From positions 168,296,118-168,360,117 of the forward strand of contig NC_073694.1 in assembly GCF_029784165.1 (NCBI RefSeq): a stretch of 64,000 nucleotides of DNA, in the 5' to 3' direction. The position numbers and the translations under genes were made by a program. The notes under the pieces were generated by a model that did no database searches, had not been told where the DNA came from, and worked only from the letters and a program-made list of their open reading frames with translations. Positions 1-11,700 of the stretch are shown in pieces; within the stretch, counting starts at the first letter, position 1; every line of letters begins with the position of its first letter. The DNA is from Wyeomyia smithii. Its lineage: Eukaryota; Arthropoda; Insecta; Diptera; Culicidae.

Positions 1-479
1 AACCCAAAACACTTTTTCTCGGCATTTTGTCTGCCTAATTAAATAGTTCATTATAACTAACGATTGAAAAAAATGGACGCAAAATGTTGACATGCTTTTT
101 TGACATATGCTTTAAACACATGAACGAGATGAATTTTGCAATGTTACTTAATTTCGATTTATTTGTAAAAATTATGAGGTGCGTTAAATTGTGGTGCAGC
201 TATAGAAAATGATCGGAGTGTATGAGGTGACACGAGATGCGAGAGAAATCAGAATCTGCGCCCTTTAAATTTGATGCATAAAAATGTCCTAAATCAGCTT
301 TGATCTTGTTATTATACTTAAAAAACCCGAAAAATCAACATATCAAAAAATGAACTTAAAGTAAACTTAAAATTTACGAAACATGCTTTTTGAAGCCTAT
401 AGTTTTCTGAATTAATTAGGTAGCTAATTCCAAATTATTTTAATTTGTTCAAGCAATAATTTTCATTAAAAACGTTGTT
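1..479. other. AT-rich intron or intergenic DNA, nothing recognised
   Basis: I see no coding segment, inverted repeat or tandem repeat here. If knickkopf has exons upstream of position 3443, this is either a knk intron or 5' flank. Confidence 0.4.
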
Positions 480-730
480 CTTCAAAACAAAGTCAGTGAA
501 GCAAAGGGACCGTGGTCAGTCGTTGGGCGCAACTTAGTGGAGATGCTCTCACTAAGGTGTAATTCTGGATCCTCGTGGTCAGCTGCTTGATGTCCGTGGC
601 CCACCGAATATTTCTGTACACCAGAGCACTGAGGGAGTCGAAAAAATCCTCGATTGGACGGTACTGGGGCCAATTGGTCGGGTTTCGTTCCTTGTGTTTC
701 CTCCTGCAGTGCTGCAAATTTTCGACACTG
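480..730 (-). pseudogene. Degraded Tc1/mariner-superfamily transposase, C-terminal fragment
   Basis: The minus-strand frame starting near 717 reads NWPQYRPIEDFF, which resembles the conserved 'N-x-PQ-x-RPIE-x-FW' block near the third catalytic acidic residue of IS630/Tc1/mariner transposases. It is followed by text resembling the usual KQ-V-Y and RI-K segments. The frame is interrupted upstream and no TIR was found. It is a dead remnant; the exact family (DD37E, DD39D or DD41D type) cannot be assigned. Confidence 0.5.
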
Positions 731-1575
731 CAAACGTAAACGACAAAAACCGCATATTCACTGTCTCAAGTTAAAACGCCCTTTAGCGTGAGCGGTGTCA
801 ATTTTTAATAAAAGTGCGGTTATTGAAAGAAACGAGATGTCTGATCTAATATCGAAATTATTTAATTTTAGCCAATTCATTGCATTGCATTGCATTGCAA
901 TCGATAAAATATAAAAGCATCTACATTCTCAACCGCATAAACATCGCTAAAGCAACACAGCGTGTGTGAACAGAAATGCTACTGTCACTGTCAACTGATT
1001 GGAGCTAAAAGTCACTTTCATTCTCAGCTCGTTCGTTGAAAATTGAAATTCAAAAATTTCTATTTCAACTGAAAATCCTTTCATGACGGTGAAAGATTGC
1101 AGCGCTGCTCCTGATTCTCCACCAAAACCAGAATTTTCCGAAATACTGTCCTTGTTGTTGTAAAGCTTTTTCAGAAATTCCTTCTTATTTTTCGTAATGA
1201 TCCTCGTCGAACGATCACTACCGATTTTCCGCTCGACATTCCGGGATGCTATTGGGTACATTTTGGTCCCGAAAGAGATCTACTGTGAACTTTTTTTCTT
1301 GACTTTAACGCGTTAATGATATGCGACGCGCTCGCAGAGTTCTTGTTGATCCGACGCCATCTTTGATCGAACTGACAGCACCCGAGTGAATAGAAACGAA
1401 CGTTTAATTTTACACTCTTCACTTCTTGTACAGAAAGGTATTCAAATCAATCTCCTTTTTTATTGAACACCTTATACTCCAAAACGAGGTTTTGGAGTAT
1501 CACATTTAGAGGATTTGATGTTTACGAATATTTTGTGATATATTCGCTCCTCAATTTGCAAACTGATTTTCGATT
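731..1575. other. Non-coding stretch with a short TGCAT microsatellite
   Basis: Apart from about four TGCAT/TGCAA pentamers at 881-900, no gene or repeat is recognised. A 104-codon minus-strand open frame (947-1261) has no family resemblance and is not called. Confidence 0.4.
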
Positions 1576-1854
1576 ACACTGGTAAACACAGGATTTACCC
1601 TAGCTAAAGCTCAAACTGGAAAAAAATGAAAAATTATAGCTTTTTAACCAATCTTGTAATTTTTGGTGCCCCCAGAGAAGCTAACTTTTCTAGAGACTTC
1701 AATGAGTTTTCCTGTAAGCCAACGTAGAAGCGACAAACTCGGCGAGAAATTACTCTGCGGCCTTTTGATGCGCTTCTGCATTTACCTAGGGAATTTTTAG
1801 AGCAACTTGTGTGAGCTTTAGGGCAACTTTTTTCGTCACTTTTATCGACCAGTG
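1576..1854 (+). mobile_element. MITE with CACTGGT termini and TTA duplication, copy 1
   Basis: The element is 279 bp. It starts CACTGGTAAACACAGG and ends ATCGACCAGTG, so the ends are inverted CACTGG repeats, and it is flanked by TTA on both sides (1573-1575 and 1855-1857). Related copies lie at 50829-51109 (opposite strand, also TAA/TTA-flanked) and, in part, at 59365-59569. All share an internal GAAGCG...GGCG...CTTCTGCAT block. It has no coding capacity. CACTG termini with 3-bp duplications suggest a CACTA/Chapaev-type DNA transposon parent, which is inference. Confidence 0.7.
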
Positions 1855-2217
1855 TTATTCTATGTCGTAGTTCAAACCATGCCCAAGTAAAATAACTTAT
1901 AAAATGACATAATCAAGAGAATGTTAACTTTGTCATTTTGAAAAAATTAAATTGATTAAAATAAGAAACCTTCAATCACACCACTAGGTGAAACAATTCT
2001 GAATTTTCTCTCTCTAACGTACTTCCTTCTACTTCACTTGCACCTAATGCAGCGACGAAGGTAACTATCCGTACGTCGTCGTTGTCGTCGTCGGGTACGG
2101 GATAATGTGAAAAAGTCGGAAAATAGACCGTGAGCCATATAACAGTAAAGGCTTCAAATCACAACAAGGGAAAATCTCGCCTACCCTTGCTTCCACCGTC
2201 AATCCCCAGGGGAAAAA
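1855..2217. other. Spacer, nothing recognised
   Basis: AT-rich spacer between two inverted-repeat elements; no coding signal seen. Confidence 0.35.
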
Positions 2218-2822
2218 CACTGCCGGCATTGGAGATGCGCTTAAAAGGCAAATGACGAACATTAAATTTTGCTTACTGTTTTTAAATGCGCTACTCTACG
2301 AATGGTGTCGTCTTTCCATCCCGTCTGTCCCATCGCAGCCGAACCAAGATCCAAACTGTTGTAGTTGGATTAATTGTATTCAACGTTCAGGTGGATTATG
2401 TTCGATGTTCTTGAAAGAAAAGTCGGTAACATGTACCGTAACGGTCATGAGATGCACGGAACGATCATCACATTTTTACTGGTTTAGTAAAATGTTAAGC
2501 CGATTTTGTCGGCCCTCCTCCTTATTTATACCTTCCGGTTTGTCTCAACAAGTCATCATCATTGATTTACAATATAAGGCAGTATATCGAATTTGTCTAA
2601 TGCAATAAACTGACTGATACGTACTTTCTCCCCACTCAGCTAAATCTGTTTAATCTACGGAATTGAAAAAAAAACGGAAACGTCTTGAGGAGACTGCTTT
2701 GAAATAGCAAAATAAAAAGTACCAACCGTATGGAAAGAGAGCATAAAGGAATTAATCTTCAATATTTGATTAGACTTTCCTCATGTAAAAACGTGCCTAT
2801 AGCATCTCCAATGCCGGCAGTG
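2218..2822. mobile_element. 605-bp element with perfect 21-bp terminal inverted repeats
   Basis: The first 21 bases (CACTGCCGGCATTGG...) are exactly the reverse complement of the last 21 (2802-2822), while the interior is not inverted. This is the layout of a non-autonomous DNA transposon. A 118-codon open frame inside (2252-2608) has no recognisable domain. No clear target-site duplication is visible, so the true boundaries may lie slightly outside. Confidence 0.6.
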
Positions 2823-3442
2823 GGAAGACTCCATACGATTGCTGGCGTAGCAAAAAATTGTCTTTATATTGAAAGAAATACATCATTCTGATATAATTTT
2901 GAGACACTGATGAATGCTTTGAATGGGCGATCAATTGTATCTCTAATTGTGTTCGAACTATGATGTGTGCATTGGAATAGTTGTTTTTTTTTTTATTTTT
3001 ATATTATTTAAAATTTTAATAACTTTTATTTTAGCGCGTTCAGCATGAAAAAAAGTCAAAGAAAGTATAATTGACAAATTGTTAGATTCAGTTTTTTTTT
3101 TTATTTTGATAATTCTGCTAAAAGATAAAGATAAAAAAAAGCTCGTTGACAAATAAAATTCACAAAGCCTTGACAGAGGAAAATTAAAACGAGGAAGACA
3201 AGAATAAAGCCAACAGTAAATGCAGAAAATGCAGGTCATCGTATAAAAGACGTTTTGACATGTACGAAAAACGCAAATTCATACCCATTACTAAAAATTC
3301 TGACACTACACAATTATTGGAAAATGAAAACTGACAGAAAATTTAAGGTTTTGATTTTCGGTCGATGGCCTATGATTTCCCGCTGTGCTACGGTGTGTAA
3401 TATTAATAACCGATTTTTTCTTTTTCGTTGCCCGCTTTTCAG
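2823..3442. other. AT-rich intronic stretch upstream of a knk exon
   Basis: Poly-T and poly-A rich. It ends in a normal polypyrimidine tract and AG acceptor (TTTTCAG at 3436-3442) for the exon that follows. No other exon is visible. Confidence 0.4.
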
Positions 3443-3554
3443 AGATCCACCGGTTTTGGGAAAGCACGAGAACTCAGATATAATCCTGAAATTGCCGATG
3501 GGTAAACGACTACGGGACATCCGTTGGCTATCGGTTTGGTGCCGGAGATTTACT
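3443..3554 (+). CDS. knk: knickkopf exon encoding the second half of the first DM13 domain
   Basis: A 112-bp exon bounded by TTTTCAG and GTAAGT. Read with its first base completing an upstream codon, it encodes 37 residues, beginning DPPVLGKHENSD and ending LRDIRWLSVWCRRFT; the 'DI-W-S/A-VWC' core is the hallmark of DM13 domains. It ends on a whole codon. The exon at 22785 opens with VNFGQILIE, exactly what should follow 'VWC..-F-T' in a DM13 repeat, so the two are spliced across a 19,230-bp intron. The first half of this DM13 domain and the signal peptide must lie upstream; I could not find them in 1-3442. Confidence 0.8.
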
Positions 3555-5211
3555 GTAAGTATGCTTCAAACCTCCATGAGAAGAGTAACAGCATCTTTCT
3601 AAGGCGACCATATCACAGTTTTGCGCTGTGTCGTACAATATTGCCCAGTAAATGCTTCAGTAGCATTGACATTTTTTTCTTCATTCCACAAAAGAGACAT
3701 TTTGGTGACTAAGCAGGATATATGTTCCGACATTCGTCCCAATACCTATGTTCATCTCACCGGTGCTACATGTCGAATCGACCGTCGAATTTCACCACAG
3801 TTCGAAGCAAAAATTAAGGTTAATTTGTCGTTAAATTCGGTAAATAAGAGTGATGAGATCAATATTGGTGTTGATACCAATATTGGAACATATACCTCAC
3901 GTGGTCCGTCTTCCTGATACGATGCAAAACCAGAAGGAAACTCTAGGAATAATTTTGATAAAAATAGGAATATACATTCATAGTTCGTGCACTAATCCTA
4001 CATAGTTTTATGCGGAATTGTAACACTGCCCTTGTTTTGACTAGTTTTTTACTTATTGAACACTTAGATGGCTGGCAGCACGGTTATCGTCGGCAGTTTT
4101 TTTTTTTTTTTGCTGAAACTAGTGTGTTTGGTATGAGTGTTTGCCGGAGGTTCTAGAGGCACTCGAATATGCAACAATTTCAATGGATTCAGTAAGATAA
4201 GCACTAGTATGTGCTTATCTTACTACCAATTGTTTCGATTTTATTATGTGTTAATCTAAGAGAAAAGTGGCCAAGATGATACCCTGGCTTGCTCCAGGTT
4301 TTTTGCTCCAAACGTGATTGGCTGATTTTAACAGCACGCATGTGTGCACTGAACCAAGTAATCATGTAAAAGTTATTGGAAAACTTATATAGTTTTTTTC
4401 CATGTAGATTTTCCAATAGCATTTATGTGCATGTCACTTAGAAACTCTCATTACGGTTTCAGTTATGTTCATTGGAATAATCACATGTCTTGTATGTGTT
4501 TTACTGCAATGAGAATTATTGGTTTTATTTAATATACTTCATATGCTTGTGCATATAATGATCGGTCTGGTAATTCGAAGTGTTGCATTTTTTCGAAATT
4601 AAGAGATGAAATATAAGAGATTGATTTTGTCCATTTATTTCACTGATGTTTGAGGTAATTACAAATAATAAATAAACATAAATGTAAATAAAACTTACAT
4701 AACAAATAAAACTTAACTCCATTCAACGGAACTTTGCCACAAACGCCCCAAACTGTTCTTGAAGTTGTCCAGCGAAAATGTTAGGAGCTCATGCAGTTGA
4801 TATCCACACTAAAAAAATAGATTTAATTTTTTTTAATTTACATAATTTTACTAAACTTACGTTGTTTAACCTCCAAGGAATCCTCGAAAAACGCCAAATC
4901 TTCCAGCAAACTATCTGCAACATTCGCCATTTTGAATACACGGACGAAAAACACATTTTTTTCACATCTAAAAATCTAATAACTATTATCTGTCCACGCA
5001 CATGAAGCGTGTTCACATAAAAGCTATAAGGTTGATAGATAAAAAGTATTCCTGCGTTCTAACAAATTTCATCTGGTTTTCACATGAAGTTTATCGTGTA
5101 CACATAACATGAATTAGATTATGAAATTAGCAAAATTATGTGACGTTTCTAATAACAAATAATTTATAATTTTGTTCTGGTTGCGGTAAACAAAAGCAAA
5201 AAAGAATTTGA
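3555..5211. other. Start of the large knk intron
   Basis: AT-rich DNA with poly-T runs and one perfect hairpin (listed separately). Open frames at 3621-3917 and 4204-4422 match no family I know. A short minus-strand segment at 4862-4930 reads MANVADSLLEDLAFFEDSL and ends at a GTAAGT donor; see findings. Confidence 0.35.
4191..4224. repeat. Perfect 14-bp hairpin
   Basis: AGTAAGATAAGCAC is followed after six bases (TAGTAT) by its exact reverse complement. There is no T-run behind it and no gene next to it, so terminator function is not implied. It may be the remnant end of a foldback element. Confidence 0.75.
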
Positions 5212-5343
5212 ATGAAGTTCCAAGCGTTTGGTTGTAAAAACTACTGTGGTTCCGGTCTGGGCATTGAATTTTGTCGATTTCCCAAGGATGCAGAAGCTTA
5301 TCGAATCAGAAAAGCATACTCCAATTTTGAAAATCTCACGCGA
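5212..5343 (+). pseudogene. THAP-like zinc-finger fragment
   Basis: From the ATG at 5212 the frame reads AFGCKNYCGSGLGIEFCRFP followed by KDAEAYRIRK and stops at 5344 after 44 codons. GCKN...IEF-RFPKD matches the start of THAP domains (C2CH fingers found in P-element transposases and in some host factors). The first zinc-binding Cys of the usual C-x(2-4)-C appears replaced by Phe (MKFQAFGC), the usual Trp is absent, and the frame stops before the last Cys/His pair. It is probably a transposon remnant rather than a working gene. Confidence 0.45.
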
Positions 5344-5855
5344 TAGTGGAATATGCAGTGTAGGTATCTCTTTTTATTATTATGTTGTTTATTTAGTTGT
5401 TCGTTATAACGTGAAATCAAGCTTTTCTTCACAAACAAACTTACCCTTAATTTAACATTAGGGATTGAGTGTTTGTCATTGTGTTCTTTTATTTTGTTTC
5501 GAATAAAGTCCGGAAAAGGGAGAAAAACAAGAAAAAAAGTTTGACAGTAGAAGTATGATGATATAAGTAAAGACGAAATTAGGTTGTATTGTTTTATATG
5601 TTGTTTGTAATCCAAATGAAATTTTTTTTTTGTTAAATAAAAATAAAAATAGCAAATAAATATTTTTTTCTGGTTGCACTGGATTTTGCGTGAGGCAGCG
5701 GAAAATAATGTTCAACCGGGGATATGTTTCATCGCAAAGAAAAAGAGAAAGAAACCACTTGGCCACTCTTATGTTAATATCCACGCTCATACCCAGTAAA
5801 AAATATTCGATGCCCTATCTTACACCGCACTGAAAGTGCAAGACAATGTCGCATG

Positions 5856-6175
5856 CAACGTTGCCAGTATGCCATATCTGGATTTTGCCAGATTTCTGTT
5901 TGCGCACCAGACAAACAGATAAACCTCAGAATCTGCCAGATATTTGTAAATGAGCCAGATATTTGCCAGATTTCATCCGCGTCGTCTCGCAAAAAGGTCA
6001 TTACTGCGAGATGGGCCGTGCCTGGCCTTTACCTACCTACACCCGGCGAGAGCAAAACAAAAGCTCATCACTTTCAATTCTGCCAGGAGTTTTATCCAAA
6101 AATGAGTGACAGATTTTTGCCAGACTTTTTATTTTCGTTTTACCAGATTTTATTCAAAACTTAGTGGCAACACTG
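5856..6175. mobile_element. hAT-like MITE, 320 bp
   Basis: An exact 8-bp duplication GTCGCATG flanks it (5848-5855 and 6176-6183). The ends are imperfect inverted repeats: CAACGTTGCCAGTA at the left and CAGTGTTGCCACTA read inwards from the right. Termini of the CAGTGTTGCCA type with 8-bp duplications are typical of the hAT superfamily. The interior carries many GCCAGAT motifs (at least eight) in one orientation, and no transposase. Confidence 0.75.
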
Positions 6176-6204
6176 GTCGCATGTGTAAATTGTTATATCG
6201 GATT

Positions 6205-7765
6205 TTTTGACGTAGAACTACATCTCTCAGGAAGTTCGGCTACATACTCGGCTACATAAGGATGTAAAATGAACATCTAAAACCGGAAAAAGTGAAAAAT
6301 ATGTCCAAGTTCAAATGCCAATAAATCGGTTAGTTTTCGATGGATTTTCTTCGTTTATTCGTTCAGAAAGTTGTAATTTTATTATTCGAACTATTATACT
6401 ATTGAAAATTGAAAATTGCCAAGTCTTGTTAAAACGAAAAATTCGACTTCTGATTGGTCGTTAAATGATTGCATCCCAAGCACGGTCGACAGAATCATAG
6501 ACCTTGCAATTTGAAATGTGCTATTTGGCCTACATAAGAGCCTGTTTCAACCGAAGCCGCACATAATAGTTCTAGACAGCGACAACACCAACCCTCCCTG
6601 GATAGCGGCCATAGCTGTGGCATGGTAACGGATAGCGCAGCAGTTGCAGCTGGTATCAGCATCGACAGTAGCAGGACCAGCTGATGCAGGAGCACGGACG
6701 CAGTGGCAGCGGATACCAATGACAGCGTATAGCGGCCACAGCTGTGGCAGCGGATAACGGCAGCAATTGCAGCGGGTATATCATCATTGATAGTAGCCGG
6801 GCCAGCTGATGCAGTGGAGCACTTCCTCTAGTGAAATGCTATCTCTATGCGATTGCGGGCACTAGTAAATGCATCCAATGAAAAGTTGCCTCATTTTGAC
6901 AACACACCAACGTTTTGGAAAGCTGGCGTTCAAAAGACATGAGCCGTCTAGTTTTGAGTGTTAAACACAGCTTTTCACTGTGTTAGTTTATCACAAGTGA
7001 TACCTTATTCGCACTGTCAGTGATAACGCAGAGAGGCGATCGGCATTTTATCCGATATTGAGATAAACAGCAAATTGTCTTTTTTAGGATGAAATAAATA
7101 CTTAATTGAAGAGTTAATATTTTCTCTTAAATTAATTTACACCTTCAAGTTTGGAACAGTTATAAATTTGACTTCTTCTGCATGTCTCAGTACGTACTGA
7201 ATTACCTTTTCCTTCAGTATTCAGCATAGCACCCGAACATCTTTTATTATCTGCATGAGAATTAAGTTTTCGCATAATCAAACCTTAAAAAACTGTCAAT
7301 CCTCAGTTATGACAAGCAACTATATTATTGCAAATGATCAATCCTTGTTGAAGCGCAAAATTCGATTGATCTGATTGGTCGTTAATATGATTGCTTCCCA
7401 AGCACGGTCGACAGAATCATAAACCTTGTAATTTAAAATGTGCTATTTGGCCTATATAAGAGCCTGTTTCAGCCGAAGTCGCTCATGATCCTGTGAAGCA
7501 CAGTCAACCAAACAAATAAATTGAAGATTTCATGTTTTATCGTTCTGCACTATAACCAAATATTAATTATCTTACTTTCCATGCACATGCACACTCTGAT
7601 TGTTGAAACGCAAAGTGTTTGTTTTTTTTTTTTCCTGATCAGTAAAGTCGTATTTATATGTGCAAATTGAAATTCAGTGGTAACCTCATTTCTCATTTGC
7701 ACAGAATTTTAAAAATTTTCAATACAAATAATGTATCAAACAACCTTATGTAGTTCTACGTCAAC
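6205..7765. mobile_element. Composite repeat element A with inverted TTGACGTAGAACTACAT ends
   Basis: TTGACGTAGAACTACAT near 6206 recurs inverted at about 7745-7762 (ATGTAGTTCTACGTCAA). Inside, a ~165-bp segment occurs twice in direct orientation (about 6400-6565 and 7325-7488). Each copy carries GATTGGTCG (an inverted CCAAT box), CCCAAGCACGGTCGACAG and TTGGCCTAYATAAGAGCC, a TATA-like box in the second copy. Between them lies a GCAGC-rich duplicated block. No protein is encoded. Element B (16610-18085) shares the terminal motif and the CCCAAGCACRGTCGACA motif. A non-autonomous element with internal promoter-like repeats is the best description. Confidence 0.5.
6595..6835 (+). repeat. GC-rich tandem duplication, period about 125 bp
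   Basis: Two diverged copies. The first runs from GGATAGCGGCCATAGCTGTG to CCAGCTGATGCAGGAGCAC, the second from CGTATAGCGGCCACAGCTGTG to CCAGCTGATGCAGTGGAGCAC. It lies inside element A and is strikingly GC-rich against its AT-rich surroundings. The open frame on the opposite strand is a by-product of the GCAGC repeats. Confidence 0.65.
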
Positions 7766-8404
7766 CTTGCGGTCGTGGCTTTGCATACAATCATTGTGAT
7801 TTTTTTTCCTTTGATCTTCATCATACATAGTTTATGCGCTTGCCTATGAAGATTAGTGACATTTTCCGTACATACACTGGCAAACGTGTATAAACCATTT
7901 TACTGGTAGGATACCCGGTATGTACTTGCTGATGATGATGTTGCTTTTACGTGCGTTACATGTTTTCTGTTAACATATTATTCATAAATTGAGTTATAAA
8001 TTGATAGATGTGTGAACGTGTGTATGATCTGTTTGGATGACTTTATGCGGTGAATGGTTGTAGAGAGGAGCGACACCTCTGTGCAGGTGCTGCAGTGTTG
8101 TTGTAATAAGTTATTTCAATTCATGTTTTTAGCCGCAGAGAGGAGCACAACAACAACTATTGATATGTCATAAATTAGTCTCAGAAATGTTAATCACTTT
8201 TTGTTGGGAACACAATATTACGGAAACTTTCCATATGTTTTTCAAATCTATTTTTACATTTTTTTTTGCGTTTGCTACGTAAAAAATTTGGAAATTTCAG
8301 CTATGAAGGCAGTCAACCGAAATCTTCTTTACATGCCCTAATATGTACTTCTTATTGAATTTTGAAATTTTATTTTAATAATTTCACATTACATGTTACA
8401 TGAC
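7766..8404. other. Intronic DNA with a diverged MITE fragment
   Basis: Around 7895-7965 the text ACCATTTTAC and GATGTTGCTTTTACGTGCGT matches the MITE family at 54836-54965 in a diverged, incomplete form. The remainder is unrecognised. Confidence 0.35.
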
Positions 8405-8784
8405 TAAGGGTGTGCGAAATTTCGCGAAATCTCGAGTTTCTCGAAATTTAACGAAATTGATATAAATTGAGAACACATTTTATCAACAAATAATACAAAC
8501 TCAACACCAATTTTTCTGCTGTTATAAGCTTTAATTCAGGTCTGGAGTTGCTTGTAAGTATCAGGCCATAAATAAATTTAAAAAAAACTAGAGTTCACTA
8601 TATTTTTCCAGAATTTTTTTTAAAACTAAGTAAAAGTAAAAATTAAAGTAGACTCTATACATCGCTAAATTTCCTTTTTAAATACGAATCAACGAAAAAA
8701 TTGGCCTAAAATTCATAAATTTTGGTTATTTTATGAAGAATTTCGAGAAAAATTTCGGAAACCTTGAAATTTCGCGCAGCCTTA
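8405..8784. mobile_element. hAT-like MITE, 380 bp
   Basis: It starts TAAGGGTGTGCGAAATTTCG and ends with the inverse of TAAGGCTGCGCGAAATTTCA. It is flanked by TACATGAC (8397-8404) and TACATGAT (8785-8792), a 7-of-8 target duplication. The TIR type and 8-bp duplication point to hAT. The interior is AT-rich with repeated GAAATTTCG motifs and no coding sequence. Confidence 0.8.
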
Positions 8785-11700
8785 TACATGATCATATCTA
8801 TATTGTTATATTAATTCATTTAAATCATGGTCATATTTCTTATGAAAGAGAATCCTGATGAAAAAAACTTCCTTCCGTGCTCTTTGTAGGGATGCAGTGG
8901 TATACTCGGTCTCTAACAAAGTTAAGACTACATTTTCAACATTCCTTCCTTGCCGTAGGTATCGTGCGGCACTGGTACAACTCGAAACTCATAGTCCCGA
9001 AAACAAAAAACTGATTTTCAGGAGGTGTGCTCAAAAAAAACTCAATTTCGTCGTATCAAACGTACAGATAGGATATAGCAGTATTCAGCAACTTTTTTTT
9101 CTTTTATATTTTGCGGCAGCATTGCTGACGAAAGCAATCTGGTATATTGAAAATTAGAAAAAGTATTTTTTTTTATCTCTTAGGAGGATTGATCGAATAA
9201 CCGGAAACACCGAAAATAAGGCCTCGTTCTATGAAACAATTTTGTTGAAGACATTGGATACATAAAATCAATTTTTCACAGTCAAATCTAAAACGATCAA
9301 GATTTTTTGAGTTTAGATCACTGTGCACTGTGGGATTTTCAAATGAATCTTTTCTCCAATTGTAAATGTCCTGAAATATAACACTTGGAATGTGTAGACA
9401 ACGTTTTGGAAGTTTTTTCATGAAATGGTGGTTGAAAAACGTTTTTTACAGTAAGTATTTTGTCGTTTTTATGTCACGTTTTTGTACTTTACGACCTTGA
9501 AAAGGTCATTACTCAAAAATGTACCGTACGACGATTTTGAAATTTTGACCAAAGATTTGAAACGTCATAACGAATCGAGGAGTACTCAAATCCTTTGGTG
9601 TATTTTTTTTATAATAACGGTGTGTGGAAGCACCGTGGTGAGTAAATCCGTTGCTAATGAAGCCCCGGATAGTAAAACTGGTACTGTAGGTGCACCCAGC
9701 TTATGTTCCCATACACTGTTTACTTCAGCAATACGGATGACGTCATTGCTTTTACTGTTTACACTTTTAAGAACTAACCTGATTTTGGCATGCCGTGGCC
9801 CCCACGAAGTTATATATTCGATTCATTTTACTTACTGGGACATCAACTGCGAGGGACCACCTTTCATCTGTTTAAGATAAAATTGTGTACACTCCGTGTT
9901 TTAAGTGTTTTCAAGAAATGAAAAAAAAAAGTTGGATTTTTAAGCACATTTGATAGAAGCATTAATTTCAGAATGGTAAAAATCTTAGTATTTGAGACGT
10001 TAGTAACACCGCGCACGAGAACCGACTATTTATATATAGCATCGAAAGAAATCTAATCCAATGGGATACAGTCCAAACAACTATGATTGTGCAGTTTTCT
10101 TCATATAAATAAAACCCAAAGCTGATTACTGCCACCGATTGTATAACGATAAAACGACTGCTTGAAATATGCTGAGTTCATCTGGTTTTTGGGATCTTTT
10201 TTTTTATCAAAGAGTTCGAAGTGTTTTGTTCCTTAAATAAACAACTCTTTTAATGCCCACCTACACACCTTTTTTAATCCTCTGCCCTTATGTCCGTTAT
10301 TCTTACAATTCTGTATTGTACTACATCACTGGTAGCGCCCAGATTTCAGTTTGATTCAATGGCAGCTTCCGGGTAATTTCCGTGGCTACCCCGTTTATGC
10401 GCTCAAGCACTAATAATCCGACTATGTTTTTCCCCAGCAAAACACGGGTTATTCACAGGGTAAACAACAACCAGAAAAAAAGGTTGGACTGCAATTTCAA
10501 CTGTTTTCTGTGTGAAACAAAATTTCATTTCTGCACTAATGCAGAAAGGTCTAACTTAACGTATCCTGCAACAGTCCCACGCTGGCTGGCTCTGGTAAGT
10601 CACAATCAATGCGGTGAATGTCTATTAACGCAAAAAGTTGTGATAAATTTCAGACTGTTTTCCACCCTATTCGTTTTACTTTCCATCCACCCACTGTAGT
10701 CGAAGGTGGCGGAAGTGACACATGCGCATTAGATAACCACAGTAGAAATAGAGCGTTCCTTGTTTTGCTGCGGAGACTAGCGTTAATTGAGCAAGAATTC
10801 AAACCTTATCAGCCGATGGTGTTTTTCAACTTGTTAGACTCTCTCTCTCTGCTCTCTGACTTTCAAAAAAAGAAAAAAAAACATCCAGCGAAGAAGGAAG
10901 AAAAGAGCACAATACAGTTCCCGGAATCGTGTCTCTTTCGTCTCTCGTGCCAACCAAACACAGCTTCCTTCCCCCTATCACAGTGTGAGACGAATTTTGG
11001 CAAGGGGTTGGTTTGAAACTACCCCCCCAGTTGGGGAGGAGAAATTCTACACGGCAAGGTTTGGGGTTGCTTGGATGATTCGATACACTCCCAAAATTAT
11101 ACAAACAAAACAGTGGCAATCAGTTGGCAGACAAAATCGATATACAACTGGTGTGTTTATTATGTTCAGGAAGTAACAAATTATATTGAGCGTGATGAAT
11201 TTGAGTTTAATTAAAAACTTTACTGTTTCAACATTTGAAGCACAGCAGACGCAGCACAGTAGACTGACCGTTTTGGTTGTATTTGAATACACTATTGAAT
11301 GCTGTAATGACGGAAACCCACTAGTCGTAGTTGTTATATACTATATATTGCTAGCAAAAAACACACTATCCACCATGAAAGGTAAAAGTTTTTCTTTTCA
11401 TTAATCATAATAACTCACTAAAGTTGCTCCTATGGGATTGAGAGCGTAGTACAGAACATACTGCTACTGCACTGCTATACTCTGCCAATAGCTCAAGTCA
11501 TTTTTCAGAGGCAGAGTTTTCGCCCTTTAAACCTTTTCCAAATTTTAATTTGCTCCAGGTTCGTCAACTAGTTTACTATTTATGTAGCAATGAAATCTCA
11601 ATGTTCCAATTAGCTTGCATGTTAATTTAATTTATCCTTCACTGACATCCTTGTGCTATATTGCTTCAAAAGCAATCTCTATGCTTCGGTTTAAATTTAG

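Noticed and set aside
947..1261. 104-codon minus-strand open frame
   Set aside because: No family resemblance, no splice or promoter context.
2252..2608. 118-codon plus-strand open frame
   Set aside because: It lies wholly inside a TIR-bounded non-coding element and shows no domain or codon pattern.
6495..6719. Leu/Ala-rich minus-strand frame that looks like a signal peptide
   Set aside because: It is produced by the GCAGC-rich tandem duplication on the other strand.
9482..9880. 132-codon open frame with a hydrophobic stretch
   Set aside because: No recognisable domain, and a hydrophobic run alone is common in AT-rich DNA.
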